Program-made: the position numbers and the translations under genes
The notes under the pieces: generated by a model
Told to the model about the DNA's origin: nothing
Database searches by the model: none
What the model saw: only the letters and a program-made list of their open reading frames with translations
NCBI RefSeq assembly: GCF_028464225.1
Contig: NZ_JAQPCN010000002.1
Location: 62,001 to 126,000, forward strand
Length of the DNA stretch: 64,000 nt
Reading direction: 5' to 3'
Origin: Zeaxanthinibacter sp. PT1
GTDB taxonomy: Bacteria; Bacteroidota; Bacteroidia; Flavobacteriales; Flavobacteriaceae
In this document: positions 35,150 to 45,470 of the stretch, one piece after another
Numbering within the stretch: position 1 is the first letter of the stretch
Layout: each line of letters opens with the position of its first letter

Positions 35150-35992
35150 ATGCTAGAACTCCATAGTTTTAATAGTTGGAAAGATGATCAAAAGGTCTTC
35201 TTTGACCATGAACAACCCTTGGATCCTAAAGGTGTGGCTGTACTTATACATGGCTTTGGTGAACATTCAGGGCGATATACACAAAGCGTTATCCCCTTTT
35301 TAATAGCCCAAGGACAAGCAGTACTCTATTATGACAATCTGGGTCATGGTAAAACAGATGGTCCAAGGGGATATTGCCAGGGATATGAAGAGTTATTAGA
35401 CTTGCTGGAGTATATTATTACCAAAGCAACAGATCTATACCCGGAATTACCTCTTTTTCTCTATGGTCACAGTATGGGCGGTAATTTAGCCCTCAACCTG
35501 GTATTAAGGAGGTCTACTCCAGTTTCTGGAGTTATAGCTACTAGCCCTTACCTAAGGCTTGCCTATCAACCACCGGGATGGAAGATGAAACTGGGGCGAA
35601 TTTTGCAACGAATTGCTCCGAGATTTGCTATGCCCTCCGGCCTGGATCCCGAGGGTATATCCAGCATCCCGGACGAGGTGGAAAAATACAGGGAAGACCC
35701 CTTGGTCCATGACAAAATCACTCCCAATTATGCATTTCCGGTGATGGATGCAGGAGACTGGACTATAAAGAATGCCGATCAACTAGCGATTCCCACGCTC
35801 GTGGTACATGGAAAAAAGGACCCTATCATCGACCATCGCGGGTCGGTCGAATTTGCTGACGGGACTGATTACAGCAAATTGGTACTGCTCAACGAAGGTT
35901 TACACGAGTTACATCACGATGTGAGTCGTGAAAAGTTGTTTCAACATATCGCGAAATGGTTCACAGATTATTACAACGATCTAGAGGGATAG
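35150..35992 (+). CDS. Alpha/beta hydrolase, monoacylglycerol lipase/lysophospholipase type
   Basis: 280 residues. HGFGEHSGRY (34-43) is the oxyanion region, S108 in GHSMGG the nucleophile, the Asp in HGKKDPIID and the His in GLHELHHD complete the triad. No signal peptide, so cytoplasmic. Likely cleaves monoacylglycerols or lysophospholipids. Between pabB and tilS with gaps of about 45 bases. Confidence 0.88.
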   Translation: MLELHSFNSWKDDQKVFFDHEQPLDPKGVAVLIHGFGEHSGRYTQSVIPFLIAQGQAVLYYDNLGHGKTDGPRGYCQGYEELLDLLEYIITKATDLYPELPLFLYGHSMGGNLALNLVLRRSTPVSGVIATSPYLRLAYQPPGWKMKLGRILQRIAPRFAMPSGLDPEGISSIPDEVEKYREDPLVHDKITPNYAFPVMDAGDWTIKNADQLAIPTLVVHGKKDPIIDHRGSVEFADGTDYSKLVLLNEGLHELHHDVSREKLFQHIAKWFTDYYNDLEG

Positions 35993-36022
35993 GTACATGT
36001 ATAATTACTAGGCTAATATTTT

Positions 36023-36030
36023 TACCTTTG
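36023..36030 (+). promoter_or_regulatory. -7 element directly before tilS
   Basis: TACCTTTG matches TAnnTTTG. It ends only 5 bases before the GTG start of tilS, so a transcript from here would have almost no leader. No TTG was found upstream at the right distance. Confidence 0.4.
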
Positions 36031-36035
36031 GCCCG

Positions 36036-37343
36036 GTGAAGAGTAGGTTTAAAGAACATATAGCTCAGGAGTTCCCGCAATTGTTAGAAAATACATTTCT
36101 TCTGGCATGCAGTGGCGGAATGGACAGTATGGTCTTATTAAACCTCTGCTATTCATCAGGTCTTGATTTTCACGTCGCCCATGCTAACTTTGGTTTACGT
36201 GGTAAAGAAAGCGACCTGGATGAAGAGTTTGTTGGTGATTTCTGCAAAGAACACCACATTCCACTCTATGTGAATCGCTTTGATACCTTAGGTTATGTGA
36301 GTCAGAACAAAGTGTCTGTACAGGTGGCAGCCAGGAATTTGCGCTATGAATGGTTCCATAATCTTTTAGAAGAAAAAAACTTATGTAAAGTGGTCACGGC
36401 CCATCATTCTGATGATGACCTGGAAACTTTCCTCATCAACCTTTCCAGGGGAACCGGGCTTTTTGGTCTGAGTGGTATCCCGGCAAACACCGCTTTAGTC
36501 GCCAGGCCATTATTACAGTTTGACAGGGATACCCTGGAAGAATATGCTGTTCAGAATGGATTAAGGTGGAGGGAGGATAGCAGTAATGAGGAACTGAAGT
36601 ATTTAAGGAATCGTATCCGTAAGGAAATTGTCCCGCCCCTAAAAAAGACACATGCTGTTTTTATGCAGAACTTTCAGCACACGCTGAACCACCTGCAGGG
36701 AAGTACCGCAATAATACGTGGCCATATAGCCCAACTGAAGAATGAACTTTTTCGGAAGCAAGGGAATATTTACAGGATTGATATCCGAAAATTAAAAGAA
36801 TGTAGACCATTGCGACCTTACCTTCATTATTTATTCGAGGAGTATGGTTTTGTTGAAGGTGAACCTATAGAAGTTCTTCTCAGTTCCGGGAGTGGTAAAA
36901 TGTTATTAAGCCATTCACACCGCCTGATCAAAGATCGGGAAGATCTCCTTTTACAACCACTGGAACCGGAAAATTCAGGTATTTATGTGATTCCGGTTGA
37001 GCAGGGGGAGGTAAAAGTCCCTGTTCATCTACTCCTGCAGGAAGTTGATAATCTTGGGGAGACCGGGAAGAATATACTATATGTTGATAAAGAAAAGTTA
37101 AACGAGGTGCTGACCTTGAGAAAATGGGAAAAAGGCGACTATTTTTGCCCATTCGGATTGCCCGGAAAGAAAAAAGTTTCCAAATTCTTTAAAGATGAGA
37201 AAATGGATCTCGTCGCTAAGGAAGATCAATGGCTGCTATGCTCGGGGGATTCTATTGTATGGATAGTAGGAAGAAGACCTGATGAGCGTTTCAGAGTTCG
37301 TGAAAACACAAAAAATATATTAAAGATTACATGGGTAAATTAA
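36036..37343 (+). CDS. tilS: tRNA(Ile)-lysidine synthetase
   Basis: Converts C34 of the CAU tRNA-Ile to lysidine so it reads AUA. 435 residues. The PP-loop ATP motif SGGMDSM begins at about residue 26; VAHANFGLRGKESD and TAHHSDDDLETFLINLSRGTG are further family motifs, and a C-terminal tRNA-binding domain follows. The start is GTG at 36036, which gives the usual distance to the PP-loop. The 3' end overlaps dsbD by 13 bp. Confidence 0.93.
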   Translation: MKSRFKEHIAQEFPQLLENTFLLACSGGMDSMVLLNLCYSSGLDFHVAHANFGLRGKESDLDEEFVGDFCKEHHIPLYVNRFDTLGYVSQNKVSVQVAARNLRYEWFHNLLEEKNLCKVVTAHHSDDDLETFLINLSRGTGLFGLSGIPANTALVARPLLQFDRDTLEEYAVQNGLRWREDSSNEELKYLRNRIRKEIVPPLKKTHAVFMQNFQHTLNHLQGSTAIIRGHIAQLKNELFRKQGNIYRIDIRKLKECRPLRPYLHYLFEEYGFVEGEPIEVLLSSGSGKMLLSHSHRLIKDREDLLLQPLEPENSGIYVIPVEQGEVKVPVHLLLQEVDNLGETGKNILYVDKEKLNEVLTLRKWEKGDYFCPFGLPGKKKVSKFFKDEKMDLVAKEDQWLLCSGDSIVWIVGRRPDERFRVRENTKNILKITWVN

Positions 37344-39316
37344 GAGGAGTATTAGCCGTTTTATTTGCATTTATGGCTACGTTCACTGTTGCCGCACAAA
37401 CAGACGAATCACCAGTGGTATGGTCACAAGAGGTGAATCAGATCTCCGATACAGAATTTGAACTGATACTGACCGCCGATATTATGAAGGGTTGGCATGT
37501 TTATTCCCAGCATACTCCTTCCGGGGGTGCCCTTCCTACGGAATTTACTTATGAAGGCGCGGGAGAGGGCTATGAACTTTTAGGACCGACTGAAGAAAGT
37601 GAAACAGAAACGGCTTACAGTGATATTTTCGAAATAGATGAAACCTTCTTCAAGGATAATGCTCGCTTTAGGCAGAAGATCAGAATTACTGACGCAGAAG
37701 TCCGGCAAGTAAAACTGGATTTATTTTACCAGGTGTGCAAAGAAGTTTGTATCCCTGTAGAAGAAACCTTCTACTTTCCTTTATACGGACAGGAAGTTGT
37801 GATCGAAGAAGCAACGATAGACGAGAGAAGCCTCGCCATGGGTGAATCCCTGAATATTGACCTAAAGAACCAGAAGTTGCTCAACCAATCTAATGGAGAG
37901 TCCCTGGAAGGTAGTGGAGGATTATGGGTGATCTTTGGACTTGGGTTCTTAGGAGGACTGCTGGCACTATTGACGCCCTGTGTATTCCCTATGATACCCC
38001 TGACCGTTTCATTCTTTACTAAACATTCCCAGAAAAAATCTAAGGGAATTATGAATGCATTACTCTACGGTTTCTTTATCGTATTGATCTATTTCTTGCT
38101 GAGTCTGCCGTTCCATTTATTTGATTCCGTAGATTCCCAGATACTGAATACGATAGCGACCAATGTATGGCTGAACGTATTCTTTTTCCTGATTTTCGTA
38201 TTCTTTGCATTTTCATTCTTCGGCTATTATGAACTTACCCTGCCTAGTTCCTGGGCTAACAAGATGGATGCTGCCTCGGCTAAAGTTGGCGGTGGTTTAG
38301 GGATCTTTTTCATGGCACTTACCCTGGCAATTGTTTCTTTTTCCTGTACCGGACCCATACTTGGGGGGTTATTAGGAAGTACGGCCCTGGCTGAAGGGGA
38401 TGTAGCGACCAATCTTTCTGCAGGTATGCTTGGTTTTGGAGTGGCTTTGGCACTACCATTTGCCTTGTTTGCCTTATTTCCTGCATGGTTAAATTCCCTT
38501 CCTAAATCCGGAGGGTGGATGACAACTGTAAAGGTTGTCCTCGGCTTCCTGGAATTAGGCCTGGCCCTGAAATTCTTATCCAATGCAGACCTGGTAGGAA
38601 ATTGGGGAATATTGAAAAGAGAGATTTTCCTGGCCATATGGTTGGTATTGTCTTTAGGGATGACGCTATACTTGCTCGGAATTGTGGGGCCTAAAGGTCA
38701 AAAGAAGTCGGCCACACGAATAGCATTCGGATTGATAAGTGCAGCATTTACCCTATACCTGGCACTTGGTTTATTTAAAGTAACCCCGCTGAAATTGCTG
38801 AGTGGATTTCCACCTCCTGAATTTTACAGCGTGATGGAGCAGGAAAATGATTGTCCGCTGGGTATAGACTGTTATAAGGATTTTGAAGACGGCCTGGCTT
38901 ACGCCCGAAAAGTGAATAAACCTATCCTGCTCGACTTTACCGGATGGGCATGTGTAAATTGCAGGAAAATGGAAGAGAATGTTTGGAGCGATCCTGCGAT
39001 CTACGATATATTAAACGAGGATGTAGTCCTGATCTCTTTATATGTCGACGATCGTAAGGAGTTGAAGGAATCGGAAAAATTCTCTTATAAATACGATTCA
39101 GGACGGGTTAAAGAAATCGAGACCATTGGTCAGAAATGGGGTACCTTCCAGACGGTGAATTTTGGAGCTGCTTCCCAGCCTTATTATGTACTGTTATCGC
39201 CTTCGCTTGAAGTACTGGCGCCATCCATACAGAATTCAGACATCCCTACCTATCTCGATTGGCTGCAATTGGGATTAATGAATTTTGAGGAGGAAGCGGT
39301 GATGTTAGAAGACTAA
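37331..39316 (+). CDS. dsbD: DsbD-type thiol:disulfide interchange protein
   Basis: Moves electrons from cytoplasmic thioredoxin to the periplasm. 661 residues in order: signal peptide (1-22, ending VAAQ); an N-terminal nDsbD-like domain with C136/C140 (YQVCKEVCIP); eight membrane helices with the two transport cysteines in LTPCVFPMIP and FSCTGPILGG; and a C-terminal thioredoxin domain with CVNC in GWACVNCRKME. All three redox pairs are present. A weak CTAT/ATAG hairpin with T run follows at 39323-39343. Confidence 0.92.
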   Translation: MGKLRGVLAVLFAFMATFTVAAQTDESPVVWSQEVNQISDTEFELILTADIMKGWHVYSQHTPSGGALPTEFTYEGAGEGYELLGPTEESETETAYSDIFEIDETFFKDNARFRQKIRITDAEVRQVKLDLFYQVCKEVCIPVEETFYFPLYGQEVVIEEATIDERSLAMGESLNIDLKNQKLLNQSNGESLEGSGGLWVIFGLGFLGGLLALLTPCVFPMIPLTVSFFTKHSQKKSKGIMNALLYGFFIVLIYFLLSLPFHLFDSVDSQILNTIATNVWLNVFFFLIFVFFAFSFFGYYELTLPSSWANKMDAASAKVGGGLGIFFMALTLAIVSFSCTGPILGGLLGSTALAEGDVATNLSAGMLGFGVALALPFALFALFPAWLNSLPKSGGWMTTVKVVLGFLELGLALKFLSNADLVGNWGILKREIFLAIWLVLSLGMTLYLLGIVGPKGQKKSATRIAFGLISAAFTLYLALGLFKVTPLKLLSGFPPPEFYSVMEQENDCPLGIDCYKDFEDGLAYARKVNKPILLDFTGWACVNCRKMEENVWSDPAIYDILNEDVVLISLYVDDRKELKESEKFSYKYDSGRVKEIETIGQKWGTFQTVNFGAASQPYYVLLSPSLEVLAPSIQNSDIPTYLDWLQLGLMNFEEEAVMLED

Positions 39317-39388
39317 ACCAGGCTATTGGCCGATAGTTTTTTTCCCTGCCATAAAAACTGCTACCTTGTCGATAGAAAATAGATAGCA

Positions 39389-41779
39389 GTGAAAATAGTA
39401 AAGACGGTAGGATACATTCTCTTAGGAATTATCCTCGTGGTTATTTTGGTAGTCTTAATAGGCAGACAAAAGTTGAAACCTGAGTATGATGGGGCTGCAT
39501 CGCTGCCCGGACTACAGAGGGAGGTCAATGTTTTTTATGATCCTTATGGAATTCCCCACATATACGCCAAATCTGAACTAGATGCAATTCGTGCCTTGGG
39601 TTATGTTCATGCACAGGACAGGTTATGGCAGATGGAATTATTGAGAAGGGTAGGTTCTGGCGGACTCTCAGAAGTGTTTGGGGAGGAATTACTAGACGCA
39701 GACAAATTATTTCTTTCGCTCGGTATTGCAGATGCCACTGAAAAAACCGTCAGGAATCTCGATTCTAATGACCCGGTGGTCAGGTTATCACAGGCTTACC
39801 TGGATGGTATCAATAGTTTTATATCGGATGGACCGACCCCCATGGAGTTTCTGCTGACTGGGATAGATAAAACTCCTTTTACCCTTAACGATATTTATAA
39901 CAGTATGGGTTATATGGCTTATACTTTTGCTACGGCACATCGGACAGATCCCTTACTCACGGCTATTAAAACTAAGCTGGATAGCACCTACCTGGTCGAT
40001 CTTGAAATCGATGGAGGAGCACATCCCACCAGGATTCCAAATCACAAAGATTCCCTAGCAATACAAGTAGGGGAGAAGATTGCCTTGGTAGTAAACAGTT
40101 CACTGTCCGGACTTCCTATTCCACAGTTCATGGGAAGTAACAGTTGGGTGATTGGTCCGGAGAAAACTAAGAATGGTAAGGTTATTCTCGCGAATGATCC
40201 CCACATTGGTTTTGCACAGCCCAGTACCTGGTATGAAGCACATCTGAATGCACCGGGATACGAAAAGTATGGCTACCATCTTGCAGGTTTCCCATTCCCA
40301 TTGTTGGCACACAATCGAAAAGCTGCTTACGGGCTAACCATGTTTCTAAACGACGATACGGATTTTTATTTTGAAGAAGTCCATCCTAAAGACTCCATGA
40401 AATATAAAACTGCAGATGGATGGGCAGACTATTCTACCAGGACCTATAAGATCCCTGTGAAGGATGCAGATACTGTAGTCTATACCTATAAGGTTTCAGA
40501 ACACGGACCTTTGGTCAATGGCATTTCAAAGGACCTTGAAAATATACCGGCAGTCAGTATGTCTTGGTTATATACCCAATTAGATAATAAATTACTCCAA
40601 GTACTACACGGGATCAGCCATGCAGAGGATATTGAAAGCTTCAGAAATGCCTTGCCAGACCTGCATGCCCCGGGACTCAACGTAATGTATGGTGATGCTG
40701 AAGGGAATATAGCGTGGTGGGCCACGGCAAAATTATATGATCTGCCGGAAGGAGTTAATTCTAAGTTTATCCTTAATGGTGCCAATGGACAGGAAGAACC
40801 GGTACAATATCGCGATTTCAATGAGAATCCACAGTCGGTCAATCCGCCTGTGAACTACGTGTATTCGGCTAATAATCAACCGGATTCTATCATGGGGGGG
40901 CTTTACAGGGGTTATTATTTACCGGAGAACAGGGCACGCAGGATAGTAAACTTATTGGATGGGAGGAGCGATTGGGACCTTGAATCCTCCAAAAAGATGA
41001 TCACTGATGTAACATCGCCCATAAATCCCATGGTGGCTACGAACCTTGCTAAATCAATAGCTGTGAAGTCCCTAACAGACCAGGAGCTCAAGATTCTTGA
41101 TATCCTTGGAAAATGGGAAGGGGATTACCCGTTAAACAGTGTTGCTGCAACGGTATATCACCGATGGATTTATTTTTTCCTTGAAAATACCTTCGCAGAT
41201 GAAATCGGAGATACCCTTTTTCCGAAGTTCCTTGACACTAATTTTTGTAAGCGCTTGATCGCCCCAATGGCTACCAAGGAAGAATCGGTTTGGTGGGATG
41301 ATGTCAGCACAGCTGAAAAGGAAAGTAAAAGAGATATCGTCCGGAAGTCCTTTGACGAAGCCATTTCATCTTTGAAGGGCCAACTTGGAGAAGATCATAC
41401 CCAATGGACCTGGGAACGCACACATACACTAGAACACGAACACCCCATGGGCAAAGTTGAAGCGCTTCGTACCTTTTTTAATGTAGGGCCATATCCCGTT
41501 CCGGGAAGTCGTGAAGTGATCAACAACCTGGCCTTTCCATATGATGGAGACGGTTTATACCAGGTTACGGCCGGACCATCTACCAGGAGGATAATAGATT
41601 TTTCGGATATAGAGAACAGCGTCAGTATTTTACCGACCGGACAATCGGGAAATCCATTGAGCCCGCATTACGAGGACCAGGCTGAGATGTTTGTTAAGGG
41701 TGAATTCAGGAAAATGCTGCTGAACAAAAAGGAGATAGAAGAAACGTCTGTTTCCCGCCTGTTACTTAGGAAGGAATAG
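39389..41779 (+). CDS. Penicillin acylase family protein, membrane-anchored
   Basis: Ntn-hydrolase of 796 residues. An N-terminal hydrophobic segment (about 7-25) anchors it. The self-cleavage and nucleophile serine is S250 in MGSNSWVIG, followed by ANDPH, the family pattern; VHAQDRLWQMELLRR (about 73-87) lies in the alpha chain. Start is GTG at 39389. The family cleaves amide bonds of penicillins, acyl-homoserine lactones or other N-acyl amines; the substrate is not known. A second homologue is at 46921. Confidence 0.88.
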   Translation: MKIVKTVGYILLGIILVVILVVLIGRQKLKPEYDGAASLPGLQREVNVFYDPYGIPHIYAKSELDAIRALGYVHAQDRLWQMELLRRVGSGGLSEVFGEELLDADKLFLSLGIADATEKTVRNLDSNDPVVRLSQAYLDGINSFISDGPTPMEFLLTGIDKTPFTLNDIYNSMGYMAYTFATAHRTDPLLTAIKTKLDSTYLVDLEIDGGAHPTRIPNHKDSLAIQVGEKIALVVNSSLSGLPIPQFMGSNSWVIGPEKTKNGKVILANDPHIGFAQPSTWYEAHLNAPGYEKYGYHLAGFPFPLLAHNRKAAYGLTMFLNDDTDFYFEEVHPKDSMKYKTADGWADYSTRTYKIPVKDADTVVYTYKVSEHGPLVNGISKDLENIPAVSMSWLYTQLDNKLLQVLHGISHAEDIESFRNALPDLHAPGLNVMYGDAEGNIAWWATAKLYDLPEGVNSKFILNGANGQEEPVQYRDFNENPQSVNPPVNYVYSANNQPDSIMGGLYRGYYLPENRARRIVNLLDGRSDWDLESSKKMITDVTSPINPMVATNLAKSIAVKSLTDQELKILDILGKWEGDYPLNSVAATVYHRWIYFFLENTFADEIGDTLFPKFLDTNFCKRLIAPMATKEESVWWDDVSTAEKESKRDIVRKSFDEAISSLKGQLGEDHTQWTWERTHTLEHEHPMGKVEALRTFFNVGPYPVPGSREVINNLAFPYDGDGLYQVTAGPSTRRIIDFSDIENSVSILPTGQSGNPLSPHYEDQAEMFVKGEFRKMLLNKKEIEETSVSRLLLRKE

Positions 41780-41848
41780 GCTTTTTGCTATAGATAGAAA
41801 ATATTCTATATAATTTTGTATATTTAGGGATATCGACCTGGTATCCTT

Positions 41849-43384
41849 ATGCTTACTAAAGTTTACGGTAGTGCAGTTTTTGGGGTCGATGCCCAGGTGA
41901 TTACGATAGAAGTAAATGTAGGAAGGGGTATCGGTTACCATCTCGTGGGTCTTCCTGACAACGCGATCAAAGAAAGTAATTACCGGATCGCGGCAGCATT
42001 GACCAACAACGGTTATAAAATCCCCGGTAAGAAAATTACTATCAACCTGGCCCCGGCTGACCTTAGAAAGGAAGGTTCGGCGTATGATCTTCCCATTGCT
42101 TTTGGGATACTAATTGCTTCAGGTCAGATCAGAGCAACCGCTTCAGAAGACTATCTTATCATGGGGGAACTTTCCCTGGATGGTAGTTTACAGCCCATGA
42201 AAGGGGCTCTTCCCATTGCTATATGCGCAAGAGAAGCAGGCTTTAAAAACTTCATTTTACCTTGGGAGAATGCGGAAGAAGCAGCTATAGTCAGTGGGTT
42301 AAAGGTATATGGACTAAAGAATATCCGGGAATTAATCGAGCACTTTGATAAGGATATAGATTTACAGGAAAAGCAGGTAGATATACAGGCCATATTTTAC
42401 GATCAGCAAAGCCAGGCCGAACATGATTTTTCAGATGTCAAGGGACAGGAGAGTATAAAGCGCTGTATGGAAATTGCAGCTGCCGGCGGCCATAATATCA
42501 TCCTAATTGGCCCTCCTGGCTCAGGCAAAACAATGCTTGCAAAACGGCTCCCATCTATTTTACCTCCTATGACTTTAGATGAAGCCCTGGAAACTACGAA
42601 AATCCACAGTGTTGTAGGGCAACTGAAAAATTCGGGGCTAATGAGCCAGCGGCCATTTCGGAGCCCGCACCATACGATTTCCGATGTGGCTCTTGTAGGA
42701 GGAGGATCTTATCCTCAGCCCGGGGAGATCTCTTTATCACATAACGGGGTACTGTTCCTGGATGAACTGCCCGAATTTAAACGCAGTGTGTTGGAAGTCA
42801 TGCGCCAACCCATAGAGGATAGGGAAGTCACCATTTCAAGAGCAAGGTTCACCGTCACCTATCCGAGCAGTTTTATGCTTGTCGCCAGCATGAATCCTAG
42901 TCCAAGCGGGTACTTCAATGATTCAGCCGCTCCCTGGAGCTCAACTCCATCAGAAATGCAACGTTACCTCGGGAAGATATCAGGTCCCCTCCTTGATCGC
43001 ATAGATATACATGTAGAAGTAAATCCCGTACCTTTTGAACAACTTACCGAGAACAGGAGGGGAGAGCAGAGTATCGAAATCCGGAAGCGGGTGGTTGCAG
43101 CCAGGGACTTGCAAACTGCGAGGTTTAGAAAAGTTCCCAATATTCACTACAATGCCCAAATGAATACTAAGCAGATATTTTCATATTGTATGCTGACGCC
43201 CGAGTCCCTTTCATTGTTAAAGTCGGCGATGGAAAGGCTTAATCTCTCTGCACGGGCTTATGACCGGATTTTAAAGGTGTCCAGGACAATTGCCGACCTA
43301 GAGGCGTCTGATTCCATCAACGGTGAACATATTGCAGAAGCCATACAGTACCGAAGTTTAGATCGCGAAGGGTGGTTAGGATGA
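41849..43384 (+). CDS. YifB/ComM family Mg-chelatase-like AAA ATPase
   Basis: 511 residues. N-terminal Lon-protease-like domain (about 1-170) ahead of an AAA+ core with Walker A GPPGSGKTMLAKRL and the RSPHHTISDVALVGGG stretch, then a C-terminal Mg-chelatase lid. In Gammaproteobacteria the homologue ComM is a helicase that aids branch migration in natural transformation. A TAATTTTG element at 41811-41818 may be its -7 box. Confidence 0.9.
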   Translation: MLTKVYGSAVFGVDAQVITIEVNVGRGIGYHLVGLPDNAIKESNYRIAAALTNNGYKIPGKKITINLAPADLRKEGSAYDLPIAFGILIASGQIRATASEDYLIMGELSLDGSLQPMKGALPIAICAREAGFKNFILPWENAEEAAIVSGLKVYGLKNIRELIEHFDKDIDLQEKQVDIQAIFYDQQSQAEHDFSDVKGQESIKRCMEIAAAGGHNIILIGPPGSGKTMLAKRLPSILPPMTLDEALETTKIHSVVGQLKNSGLMSQRPFRSPHHTISDVALVGGGSYPQPGEISLSHNGVLFLDELPEFKRSVLEVMRQPIEDREVTISRARFTVTYPSSFMLVASMNPSPSGYFNDSAAPWSSTPSEMQRYLGKISGPLLDRIDIHVEVNPVPFEQLTENRRGEQSIEIRKRVVAARDLQTARFRKVPNIHYNAQMNTKQIFSYCMLTPESLSLLKSAMERLNLSARAYDRILKVSRTIADLEASDSINGEHIAEAIQYRSLDREGWLG

Positions 43385-43515
43385 CCTGTTTTATGCTATA
43401 TGTTAAAACCCTGAATATTGTGTCTCTAATGCATAATATTATGACTAGAAAAAGGTTATTTATTAATATTCTATTATTTTCACGCGCTGACAGTCCCACG
43501 AAAAGCAACCTACTT

Positions 43516-44841
43516 ATGTATCGATACAGACTTCATATAATAACATCTATAGTAATTATAGCAGCTATTGGCCTGAGTGTTGGTTTTATGTCACAAGAAG
43601 CAGCAGCACCATCAGAAAATATTAGTTCATCAGACCTGGCTGAAAAAGTACAGCCCAATCCGAAAGAAAACGCTCTACAGGTGAGGAGGCAACAGGAATT
43701 ACAGATAGCATTACAAGCTTATTTTGACCAAGCCATCGCGTCCGGAGATATCGTTGGAGCAGGGGTGAGTATTGTAAAAGGAAATTCGATCGTGATCTCC
43801 GAAGGTTTCGGGAAAAAGAATATCCGTAGCCAGGAAGCGGTAGATGGCCAGACCATATTCAGGTTAGGATCACTTTCCAAAGGATTTGCCGGTATCCTTG
43901 CAGCCGATATAATAGATGAAGGTAAATTGCACTGGGAAGATAAGGTCAGGGATTATATTCCCGGATTTCAGTTGGGAGACCGTCAGAACACAGATAAAAT
44001 CACCTTGGCCAATATATTGTCACATACCGCCGGAGCCCCATACCACAGTTATACTAATTTGATTGAAGCCGGTTTACCGCTTACAGATATTGCCACGCGT
44101 TTCAAAGAAGTAAATCCCATCAGCAAGCCGGGGGCAATGTATAGTTATCAAAATGCGCTTTTTGCCCTTTCGAGCGAGATGATACACAAAGCAACCGGAG
44201 AGGATATTACAAAATCCCTTGAGAATCGGTTTTTTAATCCTTTGGAAATGTGTTCTACGTCTATGGATCATGAAACATTAGTGAATGCCGGAAATGTCGC
44301 ATTACCACATACAAGGTGGCGCAACAGTTGGAGACCAAGGCCATTAAATGATCATTATTATAACGCGGTAGCGGCAGGTGGAATTAGTGCTAACGCTGCA
44401 GACATGGGTAAATGGATGAAGTTTTTGCTCGGTCACCACCCGGACATCATGAATAAATCTGCCCTAGAGGAAGCTTTTACACCATTCATCGAGATAAAAG
44501 GGAGCCGAAAGTACTACCAGCGCTGGCCCGGACACGTATCCTCGTATTACGGCTATGGATGGAGAATCCATAAATTTGTCGAGGATAAAACTGCCCAGGA
44601 AAAAACCATATGGCACCACGGTGGAAGTGTTAACAATTACCGGAATGAAATTGCCATTTATCCTGAATCAGATATGGGTATTTGTGTTCTTTTAAATAGC
44701 AATTCCAAACTTGCTAAAACGGTAGTTCCTGATGTATACAAAATAGTTAAAGAGGTCTACCAGCAGACGGAAAGCCAGCTATCATTTAACGAAGTATCCA
44801 TTGATACTGAACCTCTTGCCGCTTCGGCATCTTTCCACTAA
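43516..44841 (+). CDS. Serine hydrolase, beta-lactamase / PBP4-like family
   Basis: 441 residues from the ATG at 43516, chosen because it is followed by a signal/anchor (about 8-25); the frame is open further up into yifB. Class C beta-lactamase motifs are visible: S119-x-x-K122 in GSLSKGF, YSYQN as the Tyr motif, and HHGGSV as the third box. It acts in the periplasm. Such proteins in Bacteroidota are D-aminopeptidases or esterases as often as beta-lactamases. Confidence 0.85.
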   Translation: MYRYRLHIITSIVIIAAIGLSVGFMSQEAAAPSENISSSDLAEKVQPNPKENALQVRRQQELQIALQAYFDQAIASGDIVGAGVSIVKGNSIVISEGFGKKNIRSQEAVDGQTIFRLGSLSKGFAGILAADIIDEGKLHWEDKVRDYIPGFQLGDRQNTDKITLANILSHTAGAPYHSYTNLIEAGLPLTDIATRFKEVNPISKPGAMYSYQNALFALSSEMIHKATGEDITKSLENRFFNPLEMCSTSMDHETLVNAGNVALPHTRWRNSWRPRPLNDHYYNAVAAGGISANAADMGKWMKFLLGHHPDIMNKSALEEAFTPFIEIKGSRKYYQRWPGHVSSYYGYGWRIHKFVEDKTAQEKTIWHHGGSVNNYRNEIAIYPESDMGICVLLNSNSKLAKTVVPDVYKIVKEVYQQTESQLSFNEVSIDTEPLAASASFH

Positions 44842-45005
44842 GATTGCCGAGTAGCAACCTGCTTAATCAGAGGAGGAATATCTAGACTTTACCGGATTTT
44901 TCAACTTTATCTTATGACCACTTCACATACTTATCCCAAGTTACGTATTAGATAAAGCTGTTTTTCCCAGGATGTCAGAATCATTTTTATAATACTTGGA
45001 ATGAG

Positions 45006-45069
45006 TCCGGGGTTCTTAACCCCACCCCTTGGTGAAGTTAGGTGTATTCAATGCAGAAAACATGCAGTG
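45006..45069 (-). repeat. Interspersed repeat family, copy C
   Basis: Reverse complement of the copy A/B layout: CCGGGGTTCTTAACCCCACCCC, about 25 bases, then TTCAATGCAGAAAACATGCAG. Confidence 0.8.
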
Positions 45070-45292
45070 GAAATTCTTGTTTCCCGTGTTACAACCTGCC
45101 CGCACCAAACTGCGATCGGATAGAAGTAGGAACAAAGGTTAGAATGATAAAGGGATAATAGTTTTAAGGTCAAATGATAGTGTGATATATATCTGCCAAT
45201 CACAAATCCTGCACGGGCAGATTCGTTTCACGGATATAGATAGATAGCTAAAGAACAATCAAAAACATACTAGAAGTAGGGCTCTATCCTTT

Positions 45293-45395
45293 TGGGGAAA
45301 GCCCCCTCCCCATGCCAAAAAGATAATTGGTTTCCCTGCAAGAAGCAAGCAGTGGGATTTTAGGTTACTGGGTTACAGCCCGCCCGAATGTACCG
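45293..45395 (-). repeat. Inverted partner of the 16.4-kb repeat
   Basis: Reading the minus strand gives the same order as 16385-16480: GTACATTCGGGCGGGCTGTAAC, CCCACTGCTTG, GAAACCAATTATCTTTT, CATGGGGAGGGGGCTT, CCCCAAAA. Similarity is high but with scattered changes and small indels. Confidence 0.85.
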
Positions 45396-45470
45396 GCCGA
45401 CTGCAAGGTGATTTTTAATTATACCAACTGCTGACTGTTGACTGCCTACTGCATACCGAAAACGGACCCA

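Noticed and set aside
43372-43515. Upstream extension of the beta-lactamase-like protein
   Set aside because: The extra 48 residues overlap yifB and lack a signal; the ATG at 43516 is directly followed by a membrane signal segment.
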